From Phytophthora colocasiae (lineage: Eukaryota > Oomycota > Peronosporomycetes > Peronosporales > Peronosporaceae), in the NCBI GenBank assembly GCA_018806915.1, contig JAGKQI010000098.1:2790001-2854000 (forward strand): a DNA stretch of 64,000 bases. The letters are read 5' to 3'. Below, one piece after another: positions 56,979 through 64,000 of this stretch. How positions within the stretch are numbered: the stretch's first letter is position 1; each line of letters starts with the position of its first letter. A model generated the notes under the pieces. The model searched no databases. It had not been told where the DNA came from and saw only the letters and a program-made list of their open reading frames with translations. The translations under genes were made by a program, and so were the position numbers.

Positions 56979-59558
56979 GTGCGCTACCGGACCGTTGCTG
57001 CGCTAGATGATTACATGTATCGTCCGGCTAAGCAAGACAAAGTTAATCTTTACAATTTCTGCATGAAGTACTTCAGACGTAAAATGACTGAAACCACCTC
57101 CGTTGCCGTGCTTTTTCTTCCTGGACATCCCCTTAGTGATACACTGCCATGCGGGTTTGCGTCCCTGTTATTATTGGGCCTAGGATGCCTTATTTAAGTG
57201 ACGATTCTCCCGACGAATCAAAAGCTCTCCGTGCTAAAATTGCGCTAGTCTTGTTCAAGCCGTTCCGTTGTCTTGATGATCTAGTTGGGTGCAATACTCC
57301 AACCGAGACGAGTTGGATTGAAGCTTATGGACACTGCTGGGAAAACCAACGTACTTCTTTTGACAAATTGATAATGGCGAATATGGATGATTACTATTCT
57401 GGTAGGGAGCAAGCGGTGAAAGACTGGATGGGGACGCAGGAAGACTCAGAGATAGAAATTGCTGAAGATGCCGACGATACAGTCGTGATCGATCCCTTTG
57501 CAAGTGCAGAGCTTGACACCAATTGGACTGATGGTAGTGGTGGAGCAAATGATTTCTGTAACGAGGGAGATCCAAATTCAGAACCTTCACAAACAGATGG
57601 TCTTAACCCAGCAAGATTCCCAGGGATACAACGCCTTCTCAACACTCTGAAAACGTCATTCAAGCCCTCTGTGACAATAACATGCTTTCGGGTATTGCAT
57701 ATCATACAGCTTCAGAATTTGCCCGGTTGAACCGCTTAGCTGAATCCGGAAATGCCACCAATGCGGAACCGTTCTACCATTCAATTGTTTTTTTACGCAA
57801 ATGGGTCAAGGACGATAAAACAGACAGCGCGCTAGTACCCAATAGCACGCATGGCGAATTGTTGGAACAGCCAACACAAGTTGTCGAACTTCTGCGAGAC
57901 GCTTTGTGCCCTGAAAATGTGATATGGAGCAAGGCCAAAAGTGTGCAGTCAAACGTCGGTGCCTTTCCTAGTTTGGCCACTCTTTCCCGGGCGTTTACGC
58001 TTAATCCTCTTCAACACACTGCGTTCTGCAAAATTGGAATCGCGCTTTTAACAAGATGGCTACGAACGGATCCTACAGAGGGGAGATACACGGGAGACGA
58101 CTTTTCGACAAAGCTTTCACGCGAATAACTTCTTTTCTTCTTTGGGTGGTGCTGGTGGGACTAGAAAGAGCCGCGTTATCGACGCTGTAACCAAATTTTG
58201 TTGTGCGTGGAAGAGACCATCATGTGTATTGAAAGCCGCCCTAACGGGCAAAGCTGCCACTCTAATCCAAGGAAGAACCCTGCTAGTTTCATTCTTTCCT
58301 TGGAGCGGGCGAAAACAGTCGACTTCGTTGCTATCGAAATGCTTGTAATCGATGAGGTGTCAATGCTGACCAAGACAGATTGGCTAAAACTGGATCGGCT
58401 GCTTCGGAAGTATAAACACGTCTCGAATGTAACGTTTGGTGGGTTGCATATTGTGCTTGTCAGAGATTTCCTTCAGCTGCCTCCGATCGGCTCCGATCAA
58501 TATTAATTGACCCCAGAGCTAAGGCAAAATATTCTACCGCTGATATCGCTGGATTTTTGCTATGGCGCCGCTTTGACACTGTGATTATACTTGATGAGTC
58601 GGTGAGCTTTCGCGACGATCCAGAGTGGGGAGAGGGACTGTCAAGGGCTAGGGTGGGGCGATGGACACAAACATTCATTGATATTATCAACTCGCGGCTA
58701 GTACGCAAAGACGAATCAACAACGTGGAGTGCAGAAACAGTTTTTGTTACGCCAGGATAACACATCACGAACAGCAATCAATAACGCTTTCGTGAAAGAA
58801 ACTGCCAAACACTTAATTCGCGGTCAATATCCGCTTCGACTTGTAGTTAATTTTAAAGACAGTCTTGCTGGTCTCAGTCGCCATGATACAAACTATATCA
58901 TGGGCTTACCTGATACACGCTTCGGTCGAATGGCACCCTTTATCGATCTTGTAGATGGTATGCCTGTTCAGGTTACGCAGAACGTCAGACCGACGAAAGG
59001 ACATTGGGCTCGTTAGAGCACGTTCAGTTTCCACGCAGCACCCAGTTTGAACTAATCCGTGATAGCGCCACTGGGATCACGGTACGCGTACCGAGTAAAC
59101 CGCCGTTGTATGCCCTTCTCCGAATTGATAGAGGTCATGATGCATTGGCAATCGATAACACTGTTGAACCCAACATTTTCCCGTTTTTTTACACGGCCGC
59201 ATACACAAAAACTACAATTTCGCTTCCGCGATCACCTGATGGAGAGCGTGGGTCTATTTCAGTAAAGCTGCAGCAACTTCCTATTGTTCCTGGAGTCGGA
59301 TCTACTATATACAAAGTGCAAGGAGAGACTTTACATTCCACGGTGGTCGTAGAATGGCAGTCTCCTGTTGGTATTAATGAACAAACCACAACAAAAGTAC
59401 CTTCTTGTCTCTCGTGTAGATTTGCTTTTGCAACTCTAGCGCCATTCACACCAGTATTGGCGCAATGGTCAGAAACCTCCTACAGCAGCCTTAGCAGAAG
59501 AAACCCGGTTACAGGCTCTTTCAGTAAATACGTTAGCCCAGCTACACAGAGAATATAA
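56979..59558 (+). pseudogene. Helitron C-terminal segment with Pif1-like helicase
   Basis: Pieces 56979-57197, 57149-57730 and 57682-58128 form the region between nuclease and helicase (MKYFRRKMTET, then MPYLSDDSPDESKALRAK). The helicase follows: Walker A reads GGAGGTRKSR, where GGAGTGKS is expected; Walker B reads LVIDEVSML; motif III reads LVRDFLQLPP. The C-terminal block is YKVQGETLHSTVVVEW. Breaks occur at about 58130-58200, 58503, 58757 and 59014. Walker A is altered and the chain is interrupted, so there is no activity. Confidence 0.75.
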
Positions 59559-59639
59559 TCTTTAATCAACATTTCTTTTATAATGATCGAACAGCGAAAC
59601 CATCGGGCTCATCGCCCGGGTCCTCAATTAATTTTTAAT

Positions 59640-60775
59640 GTCTACAATCCAGAAAATCGCACACGTTCCACAATAGGCCAAATTCCTATTTTTCGGTCGA
59701 TTTTTCTTGCTTCGAGCATTGTATCTTGGCCTTGCAATAGCTGCTAAGAACATTATTTTGCCGATATATCGTTTGCTTGAGGTCGAATGGTACGGTAAAC
59801 TTTCGTCGGATGTCAAATAGTACTTTTGTACCTAGTAGAGATTAAACCATTTTTCGTCAATGCGAATGGCGTTGTGCTCATTGAGAGGCGTTTTTCCTTG
59901 CGTCGTATGGGGTTTGTACTCCTGAGCTGATCAACCCTGTCCCCTCCATTCACGAACAAGTTGTAGGCAGCCACCATTGTAGGTACATGGAAGTTTTCGA
60001 CGTAGTACTTGATTACCGGTCCAGCGTTAAAGCGGGGCAAGATTACGGCACAGGTGAAGTGCTTCTCGTGAGTTACCAGCAAGTACATGTTGCGACAACG
60101 TTCTTGCTAAGTCATTAGTATAGAAAATCACCATCAGTTTGTCGCAAAAACCGATGTACCCAGCATTGGCAGCAATAGTCATCCTGCACCATGCACGACG
60201 TCTGCTGATGCGATGGCATTTTCTTCTGGAGACGCTTGTGCTTCTCTTGAAGCTTCTCCCTACCCTCTGGCACGTCCACCGCCGCGACCAACATCCATTC
60301 TCGATTTGGACGCTTCAAGCTCCATCGCGTTCCACTTGCAATGTAGAGAGATACGCACCGTACCTAATAGACGTATTTCGCCGTCAGTAAATGATAGTAG
60401 AGTCCTTTGCCAAGTTGTGTCGAGTATAAAAGTTGTCGGAAACGAGAAGACGATGTTCATTAGGTGCTGGATGAGCCTTCGTCATGTGACCACACATGGC
60501 TACTTACAGTTTGCTGGAGTCTTCGTTTTATTGTGCTGTCTCTGGTGCGTGGATCTGGAATCGAGCATGGATGCTTTCAAAACGATTCCTCGACATCGTT
60601 GAGCCGAAGTCCGGTTGGCCCATAAACAACTTGGTATACCACAGTTCCTTCATTTGAGTCACTGGGTTGAAGCTCATCGCAATTACTAGACTGATGTAGG
60701 CATTTAGCTCGCTTCTTGCTTCCCCTTCTCTTTCAGCATTTTTTTTGTCCAGAGAAGCAAGGAGTCGCAAAACTC
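59640..60775 (-). pseudogene. PiggyBac-like transposase pseudogene
   Basis: Minus-strand pieces in order: AYISLVIAMSFNPVTQMKEL and then FGSTMSRNRFESIHARFQIH (60770-60528), the start of the DDE_Tnp_1_7 core; FSFPTTFILDTTW and GEIRLLGTVRIS (60460-60300), the middle block; and VPTMVAAYNLFVNGGDRVDQ followed by LRS (60088-59813), the family's YN...GGVDxxDQ motif. The order and spacing match piggyBac transposases of oomycetes. Frameshifts and stops separate the pieces, and a C-terminal Cys-rich domain is not recognisable. No terminal repeats or TTAA target sites were assigned. Confidence 0.7.
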
Positions 60776-63569
60776 GCGAGTAAAAAAAAAGAGAAAACAG
60801 CCGAGTTCATCACGCTCCTTGAATGCCGCTGTCACCTCACAATATACAGCCCACTGTCTCGGATCAGGTTGTCTACGTATGCATTGCCTGTGCGCTACCC
60901 TGCTCGTTGGACGTGTCCTTTTTTACCCTCCAGTATTCTGTTGGGCTAACTACACAACCGACTACCGTACGGTTAACGATCAGGCTCAATTATGTCGGTC
61001 ATAATGCCCTTTTTATCAGTGGTAATGGAAAATGCACGCAGCGTGAACCATTAAGGCCTTTTCCATCTTTTTACAGTAGCCGCATACAAAACTTTGCCCA
61101 GCGTTTCTATTTTATATGACCGATGAGACCTCAAGTATGCGGGGATGCAGACAGCAAATTACTTTTTCAGAAACGATGGAGAAATATTTGGCAACCTATA
61201 CAAACATCTTTTTATCTGGATCAACGACTTGCTACACTATTGAATGCTCTTGTAAACTTTGACCTATAGGCTCCAAGGCGGACCCCACAGCTCCGAAGGA
61301 CTTGGTGTCGTTGGTGGGTTCCTCGAGACGGCGTGAGAGATTCGAAATAAATATACGAGGTGAAGTACGCAAGCCAGGAAACATTATATTTTGAGCAGTT
61401 TTCCACGTTTGCTTTTTCGGTCTGTTTCTTTCTTCATTCCGCAATTCGTCATACGACGGCGTAAGTGTTTCTTGCCGGACAGGTTGTACGATCTGCCTTC
61501 TCCGTTCACCACACTGCATAAAAGAATCAAGCGCCAAGATCTGATGAATCGCAAAGCCAACAACACGAACATTGACTTCTTTGTCATAAAAGAAATACTG
61601 TGAGAGTTCTGCAAACCGGAAGATACTGGACTCGCGTAGGACGAATGCATAGGAAGTCAACCAAGCCGTCGCAGAGACGTACCTGATCGGCAACCTCTAT
61701 TCGCGTCAGTTGAAAGGCCATCCTCTCTGCAATATCGACGTCAAGGACTTGTACCAAGTATGTCGGAGTCTTGTCACTGGCGTTCCGTTCCGGGAAAAGT
61801 CTGTAAAGGTTTTGAAAACGCAAGATTCGAAGGGTGAAGACGGAGATAGAAAGCCAACAGCAGGACTGTAAGACTGAAGGACGTTCCTGTCAGCTCTTCT
61901 TCCGTTGCTAAGGATAGGTTCCAGAAACGACTGATGACGCAGAAGATCAAGAGCAAAACCATAAAGGAATCGGCGGATGAATTCTGCAAGATACGCAGGG
62001 GTCTCGTCCGCTTGCCTCAACGTTGGTTCCAATCCGCTGTGACCTCCGGTCGTACGTTCTTGACAAGTTGAAGTTACCAAGGCTCTTAGTTACGAGACTG
62101 TGAATGTTCGCTCAGATGTTTGACTCGGTCCCAGTTGAACTAAAAGGTCTTGTCATTGTGGAGCTGCGTGTGACGATTCTGCGGACAAAAGAGGGTGATA
62201 TAAGTTAGGCACCAAATGTTCTACAGGATTCTACAGGGCATCGAGGGGTGGAACAAGGAAACGTCGCTGACATCGACATATATCTCGACAAGCTGGTTGA
62301 ATTATCCTCTCTTCTAACCAGTTTAGTGTATAACCGAGTCTGAAGTAATCGAGTCTTTAAACTCAAGTAAAGTAGAGCGGTCGAATTCTAGAGTGTTCAA
62401 CACGACCAGGGACCGATTAACACGTTGTGTTTGATGTCATATCCTCGTGAACTTCAGCAATTCACTTGTGTCAGTAATTGGATGTGCGAGAGTATCGTAT
62501 ATTTTGCGAGATAGCTCGCGCCATTGCAAAAGCAATTTGCTTTAGCTTTACCAACAATAAACGTACACGCACAGCTGCTGCTTGTATCATAGTTCGCTTG
62601 AGCGACGACGAACGACATGAATTTGTACTATGGAGTAATTGACACGTCGGTTTCTCTGGTTTCTTGACGACGGGTAAGTACTTGTCTCTTTAGCGATGCT
62701 TCGGATGTAGGCTGGTTTGAAAATTTCTGAAGTCCAAGATTTCGACCAAAAATACATGGCTGAGCAATTGTACCGTTTAATCCGCTGCGTGAGTGGAACA
62801 TTCGCTGGCAGTCGATCAATTATACTATCATTGAAATGCGGCGGCCAAGCCGCGTGTGATCAGCAAAACTTTGCTACTTTGATCAAAGCCGTTCAGGGTG
62901 TATTGCGATCACCACAGTCATTATGTCTTTGCTCCCAAATTAAAACACGTCAAGGGTAAACTTCTATGTCGCTGGACGATGTATTTATGATACATTGTAA
63001 AGTATGAGCCGGGGATAACTATCTTATGGGACGTCAAAATATCGTGCAGGGTTGGTAACCATGTTTCCACCATCTCTTTGAAGCATGTCGGGGCTGTAAA
63101 TTGTGCTGGCCTTATCCCTACGTGTCAGCAGCACGCCCACTTCGCAACTTAAAGAAAAGCGGTTTATTTGGCTACACTTACTGAAGTTAAGGCTACACAT
63201 TGTTTGAATTAGGTGCCGGAGTGTTCTGCGAAACTTGACAACGTAAAACAGTTAGCAGTCGAATTGGGGTACCTACTGATGCTAGAAATTTGATAAAACG
63301 TCCTATGTATTGCGACTCATTGTGGTTCACAAGACTAACGGGAGTAATCACTATTGTCGATCACATGTTTGGTCACGTCGCTACCAACATGTTCGACCAC
63401 ATGAACAAATCGCTTGGTCATGTAGAGAGTCAATGAACGTTTTTATCTAAGTAGTTTAGCTCCTATGATTATACCGATTCAATCGCGTTTTTCTTCTTCT
63501 TCATAGTCAAGTCAAGTGTCGTAAAACATTCCAAAATCATCGCCCGAGAGGTCCGAGCTGGTGTCGTCG
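60776..63569. other. About 2.8 kb with no recognisable gene
   Basis: Only chance-looking frames occur, among them minus ORFs at 61232-61693 (153 codons) and 61706-62080 (124 codons) and a plus ORF at 62717-62959. None shows a familiar domain, signal peptide or convincing codon bias. Plus-strand pieces near 61640-61860 look faintly protein-like but stop quickly. It is probably old transposon debris. Confidence 0.4.
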
Positions 63570-63821
63570 TCAGAACTTCGTTCTTAGAAACAATGTCGGA
63601 ATCACTATCAGAGTCTTCATTATCTTGTGTATCGGGTAAGAAACCGCCCTCGAAAGCGTAAATTTGGACCGCGCAGGAGCTACGGCATATTCTGTGATAA
63701 TACTTCCTTGTACCGTGTTTTCACGTGCGATTTCCTCAATTATGCGAACCAATCGATCAAGGTTTGGATGCGGTGTCATTCTTGCGTTAAAGTCACGATG
63801 AAACCTCTCGAGAAGATTGTT
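63570..63821 (-). pseudogene. MULE transposase fragment
   Basis: On the minus strand the reading NNLLERFHRDFNARMTPHPN, followed by LDRLVRIIEEIARE, resembles the C-terminal TNNPLERFHREL segment of oomycete Mutator-like transposases. It is open for about 83 codons to a stop at 63570. It starts exactly where the Helitron-derived repeat begins (63821), so the rest of the transposase is missing or displaced. Confidence 0.55.
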
Positions 63822-64000
63822 GGGAAAACCAACGTACTTCTTTTGACAAATTGATAATGGCGAATATGGATGATTACTATTCTGGTAGGGAGCAAGCGGT
63901 GAAAGACTGGATGGGGACGCAGGAAGACTCAGAGATAGAAATTGCTGAAGATGCCGACGATACAGTCGTGATCGATCCCTTTGCAAGTGCAGAGCTTGAC
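63821..64000 (+). repeat. Second copy of a Helitron coding segment (continues past the right edge)
   Basis: The last 180 bases repeat 57338-57517 at an offset of 6483, in the same orientation, with no difference that I could find. In the first copy this is the region between the Rep and helicase domains (FDKLIMANMDDYYSGREQ). The match starts abruptly at 63821 next to MULE-derived sequence and is still running at the window end. Confidence 0.9.

Larger units (their letters stand above)
53258..59558 (+). mobile_element. Decayed autonomous Helitron (Rep/helicase element), coding part
   Basis: Across about 6.3 kb, translated pieces in different frames follow the order of a Helitron protein: zinc-cysteine N-terminus, a DUF6570-like block, the Helitron_like_N/HUH endonuclease, the YxxKY tyrosine motif and a Pif1-type helicase. 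There are many stops and frameshifts, so no full protein is made. The ends are not fixed: Helitrons lack inverted repeats and target duplications. A small hairpin (CGGGCTCATCGCCCG) after the last coding piece, at about 59608-59622, is a weak candidate for the 3' terminal hairpin. Part of it (57338-57517) recurs at 63821-64000. Confidence 0.8.

Overview
The window looks like nuclear DNA of an oomycete, most likely Phytophthora or a close relative. Introns are short (about 60-85 bp, often starting GTRYGT). Several minus-strand genes carry Inr/FPR-like core promoters just upstream of the ATG. The genes include a potassium-independent proton pyrophosphatase, a class C receptor with a bacterial-type binding domain and a four-domain cation channel. 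The transposon set (copia, Helitron, piggyBac, mariner, MULE, hAT-like) also fits. The assignment is inference from gene content; there is no rRNA or marker gene to fix the species.

Layout. Positions 1-about 1550 hold the 5' end of an LTR retrotransposon on the minus strand, running off the left edge. Positions 1.8-49.5 kb are a compact gene-rich block with 17 well-supported genes: OpuAC-like/7TM class C receptor (+), acyl-CoA dehydrogenase (-), H+-PPase (+), four-domain voltage-gated channel (+), coiled-coil RING protein (-), MNN1-like mannosyltransferase (+), SDR (+), EF-1alpha (-), small secreted protein (-), 2138-residue WW/armadillo protein (+), mitochondrial glycerol-3-phosphate dehydrogenase (-), secreted EGF-like protein (+), 1226-residue repeat protein with a GPI-type tail (-), tafazzin-like acyltransferase (+), PP2A catalytic subunit (+) and a CCDC57-like coiled-coil protein (-), plus one weak small ORF. 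The block is broken at 29.5-33.7 kb by a hAT-like non-autonomous element and, beside it, a very young copia-type LTR element with identical LTRs and an intact target duplication.

Positions 50-64 kb are a transposon graveyard: a mariner-like transposase pseudogene, one hypothetical gene, a decayed Helitron of about 6.3 kb, a decayed piggyBac-like transposase, about 2.8 kb with nothing recognisable, and a MULE transposase fragment joined exactly to a second copy of part of the Helitron.

Themes. Mitochondrial metabolism (branched-chain acyl-CoA oxidation, glycerol-3-phosphate shuttle, cardiolipin remodelling) and membrane signalling or ion transport dominate the block. Two genes 17 kb apart encode one and seven copies of the same unrecognised cysteine-rich secreted module and have similar promoter elements. 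Most multi-exon models were built by reading splice sites and checking that the reading phase closes at every junction; they are predictions without transcript evidence.
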